Source of the DNA: Sphingobium arseniciresistens
GTDB taxonomy: Bacteria; Pseudomonadota; Alphaproteobacteria; Sphingomonadales; Sphingomonadaceae
DNA length: 40,000 nt
Direction: 5' to 3'
Assembly: GCA_029167225.1 (NCBI GenBank)
Contig: JARFNK010000028.1
Span: 1-40,000, forward strand
The notes beneath the pieces are model-generated. The model was not told the DNA's origin, did no database searches, and was given only the letters and a program-made list of their open reading frames with translations. Positions 28,084 through 36,743 of this stretch are shown piece by piece. Position 1 is the first letter of the stretch; each line of letters begins with the position of its first letter. Position numbers and translations under genes: made by a program.

Positions 28084-30345
28084 ATGTCGGACAAGCAGAG
28101 CGTGGAATTTTCTGAGCGCGAGGCGCTGTTTTTCCACTCCACCGGCCGGCCTGGAAAGATCGAGATCATCGCATCCAAGCCGATGGCGACGCAGCGCGAC
28201 CTTTCGCTGGCCTATTCCCCCGGTGTCGCCGTGCCCGTGCGGGCGATCGCGGCAGATCCGGCAACGGCCTATGACTATACCGCCAAGGGTAATCTGGTCG
28301 CTGTGATCTCCAACGGGACGGCCATCCTCGGCCTGGGCAATCTGGGCGCGCTGGCGTCCAAGCCGGTGATGGAGGGCAAGGCGGTGCTCTTCAAGCGCTT
28401 CGCCGACGTCGATTCGATCGACATCGAGCTGAAGACCGAGGATGTCGACAGGTTCATCGACGCGGTCGAGCTGATGGAGCCGAGCTTCGGCGGCATCAAC
28501 CTTGAGGATATCAAGGCGCCGGAATGCTTCATCATCGAGCAGACGCTGAAGGAACGGATGAACATCCCCGTCTTCCATGACGACCAGCATGGCACCGCGA
28601 TCATTGCGGCGGCGGGGGTCATCAACGCGGCGATGATCACCGGTCGCGAGCTTCGCGACCTGAAGGTGGTGGTGAACGGCGCCGGCGCGGCCTCCATCGC
28701 CTGCACCGAACTCATCAAGGCGCTGGGCGTGCCCAATGACAATGTGACCATGTGCGACAGCAAGGGCGTCATCTTCGTCGGCCGGACGGAAGGCATGAAC
28801 CAGTGGAAGTCCGCCCATGCGGTGAACACCGACGCGCGGACGCTGGAAGAGGCGATGAAGGGTGCGGACGTATTCCTGGGCCTGTCGGTCAAGGGCGCGG
28901 TAACGGCCCAGATGGTCAAGGACATGGCGCCCCGCCCGATCATCTTCGCGATGGCGAACCCCGACCCGGAAATCACCCCGCCCGAGGCGATGGCCGCCCG
29001 GCCCGATGCGATCGTGGCCACAGGACGTTCCGACTATCCCAACCAGGTCAACAACGTACTTGGCTTTCCCTTCATCTTCCGCGGCGCGCTGGACGTGCGG
29101 GCGACGACGATCAACGACCAGATGAAGGTCGCCGCCGCGCGGGCGATCGCCGATCTCGCCCGGCAGCAGGTGCCCGAAGAGGTCGCGCACGCCTATGGCA
29201 AGTCGCACAGCTTCGGGTCGGACTATATCATTCCCGCGCCCTTCGACCCGCGCCTGATGGAAGTGGTGCCCGCCGCCGTCGCGCAGGCGGCGATGGACAG
29301 CGGCGTCGCCCAGAAGCAGATCACCGACATGGCGGCCTATCGTCAGTCCTTGAAGGCTCGGCTCAATCCCACCACCTCGGTTCTGACCCTCGCCTATGAG
29401 CAGGCGAAGGCGGAGCCCAAGCGTGTCGTCTTCGCCGAGGCGGAGGAAGAGGTGGTGCTGCGCGCCGCCATCCAGTTCCGCGACGGTGGTTATGGCATTC
29501 CCGTGCTGGTCGGCCGGCAGGACGTGTATGACAAGCTGCGCGCGCTCGGCGTGGCGGACCCGGAGAGCTTCGAGCTGCACAACAGCGTCAACTCGCCGCT
29601 GGTGCCCAAGATGGTCGACCTGCTGTATGAACGCCTGCAGCGCCGGGGCTATCTGCGCCGCGATGTCGAGCGGATGGTGAACCGCGATCGCAACATCTTC
29701 GGCGCGGCGCTGGTAAAGCTGGGCGAGGCGGACGCGATGATCTCGGGCGTCACCCGTCCCTATGCGCAGACGATGCGCGAGGTCCGCCGGGTGATCGATT
29801 CCGCGCCGGGCCGCACGCCCTTCGGCATCCATGTGATGGTGGGGCAGAGCCACACCGTGTTCATGGCGGACACCACCGTCAACGAACGGCCGAACGCCAT
29901 GGAGCTGGCCGATATTGCAGAGGGTACGGCGATGGTCGCGCGGCGCATGGGGCATGAGCCGCGCGTCGCCTTCCTCTCCTATTCCACATTCGGTAATCCG
30001 TCGGGCAACTGGCTCGCGAACCTGCGCGAGGCGGTCGCCATCCTCGACGCGCGGGGCGTGGACTTCGAATATGAGGGCGAGATGGCGCCGGACGTCGCGC
30101 TCAACCCGCGCATGCTGAAGAACTATCCGTTCGCGCGGCTCTCCGGCCCGGCCAATGTGCTGGTGATGCCGGGGCTGCAATCCGCCAATATCTCGGCGAA
30201 GCTGCTGCGCGAACTGGGCGGGGATTCGGTGATCGGCCCGATGCTGGTCGGCATGGAGAAGTCGGTGCAGGTCGCGACCATGTCTTCCAACGCCAGCGAA
30301 CTGCTGACGCTCGCCGTGCTCGCGGCCGGCGGCATCGCGCTCTGA
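28084..30345 (+). CDS. maeB: NADP-dependent malic enzyme with phosphotransacetylase-like domain
   Basis: The 753-residue fusion oxidatively decarboxylates malate to pyruvate. The N-terminal part has malic-enzyme motifs including LAYSPGVAVP, GNLGALASKPVMEGKAVLFK, FHDDQHGTAII and the NAD(P)-binding VVVNGAGAASIACTELI. From about residue 435 a phosphate acetyl/butyryltransferase-like domain begins (RVVFAEAEEEVVLRAA) and runs to the end. In related MaeB enzymes this part is regulatory, sensing acetyl-CoA, rather than catalytic. A strong Shine-Dalgarno, GGAGGA, precedes the ATG. It converges with bamE. Confidence 0.95.
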   Translation: MSDKQSVEFSEREALFFHSTGRPGKIEIIASKPMATQRDLSLAYSPGVAVPVRAIAADPATAYDYTAKGNLVAVISNGTAILGLGNLGALASKPVMEGKAVLFKRFADVDSIDIELKTEDVDRFIDAVELMEPSFGGINLEDIKAPECFIIEQTLKERMNIPVFHDDQHGTAIIAAAGVINAAMITGRELRDLKVVVNGAGAASIACTELIKALGVPNDNVTMCDSKGVIFVGRTEGMNQWKSAHAVNTDARTLEEAMKGADVFLGLSVKGAVTAQMVKDMAPRPIIFAMANPDPEITPPEAMAARPDAIVATGRSDYPNQVNNVLGFPFIFRGALDVRATTINDQMKVAAARAIADLARQQVPEEVAHAYGKSHSFGSDYIIPAPFDPRLMEVVPAAVAQAAMDSGVAQKQITDMAAYRQSLKARLNPTTSVLTLAYEQAKAEPKRVVFAEAEEEVVLRAAIQFRDGGYGIPVLVGRQDVYDKLRALGVADPESFELHNSVNSPLVPKMVDLLYERLQRRGYLRRDVERMVNRDRNIFGAALVKLGEADAMISGVTRPYAQTMREVRRVIDSAPGRTPFGIHVMVGQSHTVFMADTTVNERPNAMELADIAEGTAMVARRMGHEPRVAFLSYSTFGNPSGNWLANLREAVAILDARGVDFEYEGEMAPDVALNPRMLKNYPFARLSGPANVLVMPGLQSANISAKLLRELGGDSVIGPMLVGMEKSVQVATMSSNASELLTLAVLAAGGIAL

Positions 30346-30352
30346 ACGAAAA

Positions 30353-30387
30353 AGGCCCGGCGCTTCTGGATGTGAAGCGCCGGGCCT
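30353..30387 (-). terminator. Intrinsic terminator between maeB and bamE
   Basis: A 14-bp perfect stem, AGGCCCGGCGCTTC with GAAGCGCCGGGCCT, encloses a 7-base loop. On the minus strand it is followed by TTTTT, making it a good intrinsic terminator for bamE. On the plus strand it follows the maeB stop but lacks a U-run. Confidence 0.85.
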
Positions 30388-30421
30388 GAAGAGGGTTGCG
30401 GCGCAGTCGCCGCCGGGGCGA

Positions 30422-30931
30422 TCAGCTGCCGTTCGGGCCGGGGCCAGAGGGGCCGCTGTTGCCGCCCATGCCGCCGGCGCCCACCGCGCCGATATTCCCG
30501 AAGATCTCGTCGAACAGGCTGCGATGGCGGCCCAAGGTCGGCGTCTTGTCGCCCGAGGGCGAGATGCGCGCCACTTGGTCGAGCCCGGTGCGGTCGATCG
30601 AGGCGACATTGCCGGCCGTATCGAACTTGATGTGCAGCACGGTCTGCGCATAGGGGCGCGGCGAGGAGAAGGCGAGCTGGCGCATGTCCCGCGCCACATA
30701 ATACCATTCTTCCGTCCCGAACTGGGTGGTGAAGGTCGGGCGACCCAGCGTGCCTTCTACCGAGGCGCGGTTGTCGATTCCCGGCTGGACCGAATCGACC
30801 AGCAGCTTGTCCACCACATAGCCCTGATGCGTGCGGATGCGTGTGCAGCCGCCGGTGGCGGCGGCCATGGCGATCAGGCCCACGGCAAGGACGAGCCGCC
30901 CCTTGCTGGACTGACGGCGGAATGAGGGCAT
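30422..30931 (-). CDS. bamE: Outer-membrane assembly factor BamE (SmpA/OmlA)
   Basis: The 169-residue lipoprotein of the BAM complex inserts beta-barrel proteins. The lipobox TGGC gives C29 as lipidation site after a hydrophobic signal. The BamE domain shows GYVVDKLLVDSVQPGIDNRASVEGTLGRPTF and EEWYYVARD. The C-terminus ends in an unusual glycine/proline-rich tail of about 25 residues (GAVGAGGMGGNSGPSGPG). ATG 30931 has AGGAGA just upstream and is preferred over 30964. It is followed by a strong intrinsic terminator and is divergent from the cytochrome chaperone gene. Confidence 0.88.
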   Translation of the reverse strand: MPSFRRQSSKGRLVLAVGLIAMAAATGGCTRIRTHQGYVVDKLLVDSVQPGIDNRASVEGTLGRPTFTTQFGTEEWYYVARDMRQLAFSSPRPYAQTVLHIKFDTAGNVASIDRTGLDQVARISPSGDKTPTLGRHRSLFDEIFGNIGAVGAGGMGGNSGPSGPGPNGS

Positions 30932-31152
30932 GAAATTCTCCTGAACGGCCTTTGGCCGGTGCATTCACCGCACAGGCGGCATGGCGCTGACGTGGCCATT
31001 GCATTGCGCGACGCGCCAATCAATATGGAAATGCGTGCTGCCAGACAAGGCTTCAGAAATGAGCGGCGAAAAGAGCGGCGTGCGCAGCGACAACAGACCG
31101 GCCGGCACGATCGCGCGATCGGCCGTACCACAGGACCATATCGGCACATTCC

Positions 31153-31668
31153 ATGACCTTGCTTTCCAGATTATTCCGCCGGTCCGATCCGCGAGACGCG
31201 ATGACGCCGCTCTATGCCGCCTGCGTGGCGGAGGGGCGCCAGCCGCATTGGTATGTCGAAGGCCAGGTGCCCGATACGCTCGATGGCCGGTTCGACATGA
31301 TCGCGGCTGTCGTCAGCCTGGTGCTGCTGCGGCTCTCCGCCCTCGACGCGAAGCAGGAGAGCGTGTGGCTGACCGAGCTGTTCGTGGGCGACATGGACGG
31401 GCAGCTGCGCCAGATCGGCATTGGCGATGTGGTGGTAGGCAAGCATATTGGGCGGATGATGAGTGCGCTTGGCGGGCGGATCTCCGCCTATGAAGCGGGG
31501 CTTGCAAGCCATGGCGACCTGCCGGCGGCACTGGTGCGCAATCTTTATCGGGGCGAGGCGCCCGGCGAGGCGGCGGTCGGCCATGTCGCGGAGCGTCTTC
31601 GGATGCTCGGTGCCGATCTGGATGTCATGTCGCTGCCGGCGATGATGGAAGGGAGGCTGCGGCCATGA
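31153..31668 (+). CDS. Ubiquinol-cytochrome c chaperone family protein
   Basis: The 171-residue cytoplasmic helical protein belongs to the CBP3/ubiquinol-cytochrome c chaperone family. Recognisable stretches are LYAACVAEGRQPHWYVEGQVPDTLDGRFDMI, LFVGDMDGQLRQIGIGDVVVGKHIGRMM and an alanine-rich helical end. In mitochondria Cbp3 assists cytochrome b assembly into complex III; the alphaproteobacterial homologue is presumed to do likewise. Its stop overlaps the start of the yceD-like gene by 4 bases (ATGA), a pairing conserved in alphaproteobacteria. Confidence 0.87.
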   Translation: MTLLSRLFRRSDPRDAMTPLYAACVAEGRQPHWYVEGQVPDTLDGRFDMIAAVVSLVLLRLSALDAKQESVWLTELFVGDMDGQLRQIGIGDVVVGKHIGRMMSALGGRISAYEAGLASHGDLPAALVRNLYRGEAPGEAAVGHVAERLRMLGADLDVMSLPAMMEGRLRP

Positions 31669-32228
31669 GCGAGGAGACGACCCAGGGATCTGGCAGGCCC
31701 GAGTTCAGCCGAATCGTGCGGCTCGACCATGCCCATGGCAACGCCGCCGGCGCGACCATCACAGCGGAAGAGGGCGAGCGCGTGGGCCTCGTCCGCCGGT
31801 TCCGCCTGTCTTCGCTCGACGGGCTGGAGGCGGACTATCGGCTGGCCGAGGAAAATGGTGTGCTGGTCGCGCGGGGGCAGTTGCGCGCCAGCCTCGCCCA
31901 GCCCTGCGTCGCGACCGGCGAGCCGGTGCCCGAAATGATCGACACGCCCTTCGCCATCCGCTTCCTGCGCGAGAGCGACGTGGAGCAGGACGAGGAGGAA
32001 ATGGAACTGGACGAGGAGGATTGCGACACGATGTTCTTCACCGGGGAGGCGATCGACATCGGCGAGGCGGTGGCGCAGACGCTTTCGCTCTCGCTCGCGC
32101 CCTATCCCCGTGCGCCCGACGCGGACGAGTATCTGCGCAAGATGGGCGTGCTGAGCGAGGAGCAGGCCAGCCCCTTCGCGGCGCTGCTGGGCCTCAAGGG
32201 GAACGCCAAGGGGGAGGATGGGGGCTGA
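31665..32228 (+). CDS. yceD: YceD family protein (DUF177)
   Basis: The 187-residue DUF177 protein contains the acceptor motif RGQLRASLAQPCVATGEPV, with a cysteine as in members that resemble a C-x-x-x-x family core. It continues through an acidic stretch to AIDIGEAVAQTLSLSLAPYPRAPDAD. In E. coli and plants YceD is implicated in 23S rRNA accumulation. It is translationally coupled to the chaperone gene and followed by a bidirectional terminator. Often this gene sits upstream of rpmF, but here a TonB receptor gene follows on the other strand. Confidence 0.85.
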   Translation: MSEETTQGSGRPEFSRIVRLDHAHGNAAGATITAEEGERVGLVRRFRLSSLDGLEADYRLAEENGVLVARGQLRASLAQPCVATGEPVPEMIDTPFAIRFLRESDVEQDEEEMELDEEDCDTMFFTGEAIDIGEAVAQTLSLSLAPYPRAPDADEYLRKMGVLSEEQASPFAALLGLKGNAKGEDGG

Positions 32229-32263
32229 CGTGCCCCCTCTTCTCCATCAAGAACTGGCAATAA

Positions 32264-32291
32264 AAAAGGCGGCCCTTGCAGGCCGCCTTTT
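32264..32291. terminator. Bidirectional intrinsic terminator
   Basis: AAAAGGCGGCC pairs perfectly with GGCCGCCTTTT around CTTGCA. The stem is flanked by A-runs on the left and T-runs on the right, so it can terminate both the yceD transcript and the oppositely oriented TonB receptor transcript. Confidence 0.9.
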
Positions 32292-32312
32292 CCTTTTGTC
32301 CTTGTGGACGGA

Positions 32313-35312
32313 TCAGAACTTGAAGTTCGCACCCGCACGGAACGTCCGCCCGATCAGGCCGGCATAGTGCCAGGTCGTCAGGAAGTTGGGCGAACTGGCA
32401 TAGGAGCCCGGTGCGATCGGCGCGCGCGCACCGAAGACATTGCCGACATTGGTGAAGAAGCTGAACTGGTCGTTGACTTCCAGCGTGGCGTTCATGTCCA
32501 CGTTGATGAAGCTCTTGACGTGGCAGAAGTTCTCGCCCGTGCCGTAGAGATTGCTCCGGGCGCAGGACAGATCATAGACGCCGTTGACGGGCGTGACCTG
32601 ATCGGCGCTGACAGCCTTGATCTTGCCGACATAATAGGCGGTTGCGCTGAGCGAGAACTTGCCGACCTGCAGCGTGTTCTGCCAGTTGCCGCGCCAGTCC
32701 GGCGTGCCGTTGCCCGAAGACAGGTCGTAGGGGCCCATCGTACCAGCATATTTCTGGACACCCGAAGAGGTGTGCAGATTATAGTTGATGATGTGGGTCA
32801 CTTCTACGCGGCTGGTGAAGGTCACGTTGTCCGACACCGGGATCTTCGCCGTGGCGGAGAAATCGATGCCAGACGTGATCGCATAGTCCGCGTTCACGAA
32901 CGGGACGTTGATGATCAGCACGCGGGGCAGGGCGTTGGGGTACAGCGGATCGACGCCGTCCACCGTGTTCACCGAATAGCCCGGACCAACGGCAGCCACG
33001 GCAGCCTGGGCGGCCGCAAGATTCGCCGCGCCATAATAGGCGCTCTGCGCGGCTGCAATCTGCGGACCGGCAACGATCAGGTCGGACTTCTTCACATTAT
33101 AATAGTCCGCCGTCAGGCTGAGCCAGGGGGTAGGCTCGAAGATGGCGCCAGCGGTGAAGCTGCGCGACTTCTCGGGCTTGAGGTCGGGATTGCCGACGAC
33201 ACCGCGGCCGAGCGAATAGGCCTGGGCATAAGGGTTGGACGTGGTGCAGCCCGTACCCGACGCCGGCACCGTGCCGCCATGCGCCAGCACGAAGTTGCAG
33301 GGCGGGGTGTAGGTCACGAAGCCGGCATATTGGCTGCGCGCACCCGATTCAGCGAAGGTCGGTGCGCGGAAGCCCTTCGAGAAGGTGCCGCGCAGGGCAA
33401 GCTGCTTGATCGGGGTGAACTTCACGCCGACCTTGGGCGAGAAGTTGTCGAAGCCTTCCGAATAATGATCGTAACGGCCCGAAGCGTTCACCTCGAGAAT
33501 GTCGAGCACCGGTGCCTGGATCTCGAAATAGGCAGCCGAGACGGTGTGCGAGCCGAAAGCCGACGACGTGGTGAGCGACCAGGTGTCGAGCGCCGCGTTC
33601 TGGTTGTTGTTGACCAGCGATTCGTGACGGACCTGACCACCAACGGCGACCATCAGCGGACCACCGGGCAGGTCGAACAGCTGTTTGGCGATCGATGCGT
33701 CGGCCGCATACATTTCCGAATGCGAAGGCGTCACGACGTCGGGCGCGATGAAGTCACGCACGGTCTGCGAGTTCAGCGACGGGTTAACGAAGTTGTAGGC
33801 GCCGGTGTTGATCGCGTTCAGCGTGTTCGCGATGTTCAGGAAGCCATGCTGCGTGATCTTCAGATTGTCGCGGGCATAGACGCCGTCGACCTTCCAGTTC
33901 CAGTCGTCGCCGATCGTGCCGTTGAGGCCGGCGGTGAAGCGCCACACTTCATTGGTACGGTCGCTGCCCGATGCGATGTCGCCGAACAGATAGTAGATGC
34001 GCGCCGCGCCCGCCGAAGGGGTGTTGGCGTTTGCTGCGGCAAAAGGATTGTTCGGATTGAGCCTGCGGTCCGTGGCGGTCGCGCAGTTCACGCCTGCGGC
34101 GCAGATATAGACCGGCAGCACGATGCCGGGGTTGCTGGATGCCGTCGATGGCGATGCGCCGAAGGGCTGCGTGTTACGCAGGGGGCGTGGCGCGTTGCGA
34201 ATGCTGACATAGCTGTTCGAATAGCTGCCGGTCACATAGCCTTCGATGTTGTCGGACAGGCGAACGCTGACGCGGCCGTTGATCGAATATTTGCGCTGAT
34301 AAGGCGCGAGCTGGAAATATTCGTCCTCGATATTGTGCCGGCAGCCAGTGCCCTGTGCGGCGCCGGACGTGACGGTGTAGGTGCCGTTGAGGCAGTCGAG
34401 GTTCAGCGACTGATACCGGTTGGTCAGCGGCGAGCCGGCCATGCCGGACAGCGGGTTGTTGAGATCGGACTGCGTGACCTGCGTGACCACGGCGTTCGGG
34501 GTCGCGGTCGTCAGCGCGCTGTCGGCGGTGTTGAGGTCGCGACCGCCGATCGAGCTGAGGTCGCGGGTGTTGTAGGGGAAGCCGCGGCTGTGGCTCGTGA
34601 CCCGGCCGTCGCTCTGATATTCGCCGTTGACGTAGACGTTGAAGCCCTTGTCGTCATAGTCGCCATAGCCGACGGTCAGGTCGGCACGCTTGCGGCTCGC
34701 GTCGCCATGGCTGCTGATGCCGCCTTCGACGGTGCCGGCAATGCCGGTGAACTGCTTCTTGAGGATCAGGTTGACCACGCCGCCAATGGCGTCGGCGCCA
34801 TAGGAGGAGGATGCGCCGTCCTTGAGCACTTCGACGCGCTCGACCAGGCTGAACGGAATCGAGTTCAGGTCGACATAGGCGTTATGGCCGTCGTCGTTGA
34901 TCGGGAAGTTGGTGGAGCGCAGGCCGTCCACCAGCACCAGGGTCGAGGAGACGCCAAGGCCGCGCAGCGAAACGGCGGAACCGCCCGCGCTGAAGCCGCT
35001 CTGGAAGCCGACGCCGATCGAACCGGCGCTGTCTGCGGAAACCGAGCGGATCGCTTCGGCGGCGGTGGTGATGCCGGCGCGCTCGAGGCTCTCGGAGGTC
35101 AGCACGGTGACGGGCGAGGGGGTTTCGGTGTTGGTGCGGCGGAACAGCGATCCGGTGACGACGATTTCATCGCTCTCCGGTGCGGTGTCGGTGGCCGTCT
35201 GCGGCGCGGTCTGCGCGAAGGCGGTGCCCGAGATGGCGCCGGCGCCCATCAGCGCGAATGCCGACAGGGCAGCGCCCTGGCCGAGCTTTGCCAGCTTCGA
35301 AAAATTCTTCAT
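32313..35312 (-). CDS. TonB-dependent outer-membrane receptor
   Basis: The 999-residue receptor imports a ligand across the outer membrane using TonB. A signal peptide ends at AFAQ (~34), the TonB box is DEIVVTGS (~49-56), the plug follows (VTVLTSESLERAGITTAAEAIRS, LRGLGVSSTLVLVDGLR, IPFSLVERVEVLKDGASSSYGADAIGGVVN), and a 22-strand-type barrel ends in an aromatic terminal residue (ANFKF). All eight cysteines occur as four close pairs, probably in surface loops. The ligand is unknown; sphingomonad receptors of this kind take up siderophores or plant- and biopolymer-derived molecules. AGGGGGAT precedes the ATG. No regulator, PKHD hydroxylase or transport partner is adjacent. Confidence 0.93.
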   Translation of the reverse strand: MKNFSKLAKLGQGAALSAFALMGAGAISGTAFAQTAPQTATDTAPESDEIVVTGSLFRRTNTETPSPVTVLTSESLERAGITTAAEAIRSVSADSAGSIGVGFQSGFSAGGSAVSLRGLGVSSTLVLVDGLRSTNFPINDDGHNAYVDLNSIPFSLVERVEVLKDGASSSYGADAIGGVVNLILKKQFTGIAGTVEGGISSHGDASRKRADLTVGYGDYDDKGFNVYVNGEYQSDGRVTSHSRGFPYNTRDLSSIGGRDLNTADSALTTATPNAVVTQVTQSDLNNPLSGMAGSPLTNRYQSLNLDCLNGTYTVTSGAAQGTGCRHNIEDEYFQLAPYQRKYSINGRVSVRLSDNIEGYVTGSYSNSYVSIRNAPRPLRNTQPFGASPSTASSNPGIVLPVYICAAGVNCATATDRRLNPNNPFAAANANTPSAGAARIYYLFGDIASGSDRTNEVWRFTAGLNGTIGDDWNWKVDGVYARDNLKITQHGFLNIANTLNAINTGAYNFVNPSLNSQTVRDFIAPDVVTPSHSEMYAADASIAKQLFDLPGGPLMVAVGGQVRHESLVNNNQNAALDTWSLTTSSAFGSHTVSAAYFEIQAPVLDILEVNASGRYDHYSEGFDNFSPKVGVKFTPIKQLALRGTFSKGFRAPTFAESGARSQYAGFVTYTPPCNFVLAHGGTVPASGTGCTTSNPYAQAYSLGRGVVGNPDLKPEKSRSFTAGAIFEPTPWLSLTADYYNVKKSDLIVAGPQIAAAQSAYYGAANLAAAQAAVAAVGPGYSVNTVDGVDPLYPNALPRVLIINVPFVNADYAITSGIDFSATAKIPVSDNVTFTSRVEVTHIINYNLHTSSGVQKYAGTMGPYDLSSGNGTPDWRGNWQNTLQVGKFSLSATAYYVGKIKAVSADQVTPVNGVYDLSCARSNLYGTGENFCHVKSFINVDMNATLEVNDQFSFFTNVGNVFGARAPIAPGSYASSPNFLTTWHYAGLIGRTFRAGANFKF

Positions 35313-35456
35313 GTGATCCCCCTGGATTCAAGGACTTCGTGCCGACAGGAAGAGCCAGGGGCGCATTGAAATGGGAGCGCCTTGGCCGATCCTGTCGTTG
35401 GGTCCGGCGGGGTGCGCTTCTGCGTTATTGTTGTAAAGCGCTGCTACGATCCCCTG

Positions 35457-35471
35457 AGACATTAAATGTCT
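35457..35471. promoter_or_regulatory. Inverted repeat in the TonB receptor-dinB divergent region
   Basis: AGACATT-A-AATGTCT is a perfect 7-bp inverted repeat about one central base. It is loosely enclosed by TGCTAC (35442-35447) and GTAGCA (35476-35481). It lies 145 bases upstream of the receptor start and 82 upstream of the likely dinB start. A dimeric regulator site is plausible. It does not match the alphaproteobacterial SOS box GTTC-N7-GTTC. Confidence 0.4.
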
Positions 35472-35552
35472 GAATGTAGCAACGATGCAACAGTACCAAT
35501 TGCCTCGATTTCCCCCTTTTGTTCTCTATCTGCCCATGGCATAGGCCAGTTG

Positions 35553-36653
35553 ATGGACGATGACGCGCCGCTGCTGCGAAAGATCATCCATGTGGACATG
35601 GACGCCTTTTTTGCGTCCGTTGAACAGCGCGACGATCCGGCTCTTAGGGGCAAGCCCGTGGCCGTTGGCGGCGGCGGGCCGCGCGGGGTCGTGGCAGCCG
35701 CCAGCTATGAGGCGCGGGTGTTCGGCGTGCGGTCCGCCATGCCCGGCGCACGGGCGCGCCGGCTTTGCCCGAACCTGATTTTCGTGCCGCACCGCTTCGA
35801 TGTCTATCGCGCGGTCTCGGCCCAGGTACGCGAGATCTTTTTGCGCTTCACCGACATCATCCAGCCGCTGTCGCTGGACGAGGCCTATCTGGACGTGACG
35901 GTGAACAAGCCGGGCATCGCCTCGGCCACAGTCGTCGCCAGGGAAATCCGTCGCATGATCCGCGAGGAGACCGGCCTGACCGCATCGGCCGGGGTCTCGT
36001 ACAACAAGCTGATCGCGAAACTGGCGTCGGACCAGAACAAGCCGGACGGGCTGTGCGTCGTGCGGCCGCAAGAGGGGGAGGCGTTTATCGCGACGATGCC
36101 GGTGCGGCGGATCCACGGCATCGGCCCGGTAACGGCGCGGCGGATGAGCGCGCTCGGCATCGAGACCGGCGCGGACCTCAAGGCCCGGGACATCGGTTTT
36201 CTGCAGCAGCATTTCGGGCGTGCTGCCGGCTTCTATCATCGCGCAGCGCGCGGCCTCGACGATCGGCCGGTGCATGAGCGGCAGGAGCGGAAATCGGTCA
36301 GCGTCGAGGACACTTTTTCCAATGACCTGATCGATGCCGAGACGCTGCTGCGCGAGGTGGACAGGATCGCCGACAGCCTCTGGCGCCGGATGGAGCGCAG
36401 CGGTGCGCATGGCCGCACGGTGACGCTGAAGATCAAGTTCGCGGATTTCCGCATCATCACCCGCTCGCGCTCCTTGAGGGCGCCGGTCGCTTCGCTGGCT
36501 CAGCTTGCGGAAGTGGCAAGGGCGCTGCTGCTCGCGCAACTGCCGCTGCGCATGGGCGCGCGGCTGCTGGGGCTGGGCATCCACAATCTGGAAGCGGAGG
36601 ACGAGGACGGAGCGCCCTCGCCGGTGGCGACGCAACTGGCGCTTGCCATCTGA
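35553..36653 (+). CDS. dinB: DNA polymerase IV (Y family)
   Basis: The 366-residue translesion polymerase has its catalytic carboxylates in the palm motifs HVDMDAFFASVE near the N-terminus and LSLDEAYLDVT around residue 110. Finger residues (AASYEARVFGVRSAMP) and the thumb helix-hairpin-helix (IHGIGPVTARRMSALGI) follow, then the little finger domain (SVSVEDTFSNDL...VTLKIKFADF). ATG 35553 is preferred; the frame extends upstream to 35466 but that part is not polymerase-like. A classic SOS box is not evident, so regulation is unclear. No terminal beta-clamp motif could be assigned with confidence. Confidence 0.93.
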   Translation: MDDDAPLLRKIIHVDMDAFFASVEQRDDPALRGKPVAVGGGGPRGVVAAASYEARVFGVRSAMPGARARRLCPNLIFVPHRFDVYRAVSAQVREIFLRFTDIIQPLSLDEAYLDVTVNKPGIASATVVAREIRRMIREETGLTASAGVSYNKLIAKLASDQNKPDGLCVVRPQEGEAFIATMPVRRIHGIGPVTARRMSALGIETGADLKARDIGFLQQHFGRAAGFYHRAARGLDDRPVHERQERKSVSVEDTFSNDLIDAETLLREVDRIADSLWRRMERSGAHGRTVTLKIKFADFRIITRSRSLRAPVASLAQLAEVARALLLAQLPLRMGARLLGLGIHNLEAEDEDGAPSPVATQLALAI

Positions 36654-36743
36654 ACGGGGGGAGGCGTCTCGATTGAGGCCGCTCGTACCCCGCCGGGGCG
36701 CCATATCCATCAGGGGATTAATGGCGCGCTTGCGGGGTGGAGA

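Noticed and set aside
32304-35369. 1021-codon plus-strand frame opposite the TonB receptor gene
   Set aside because: The translated sequence is Arg/Val/Gly/Asp-rich without domains and exactly shadows the receptor gene; the receptor's motifs are unambiguous.
35521-35535. Degenerate SOS box upstream of dinB (GTTC-N7-GCCC)
   Set aside because: Only one half matches the alphaproteobacterial GTTC-N7-GTTC consensus; too weak to call.
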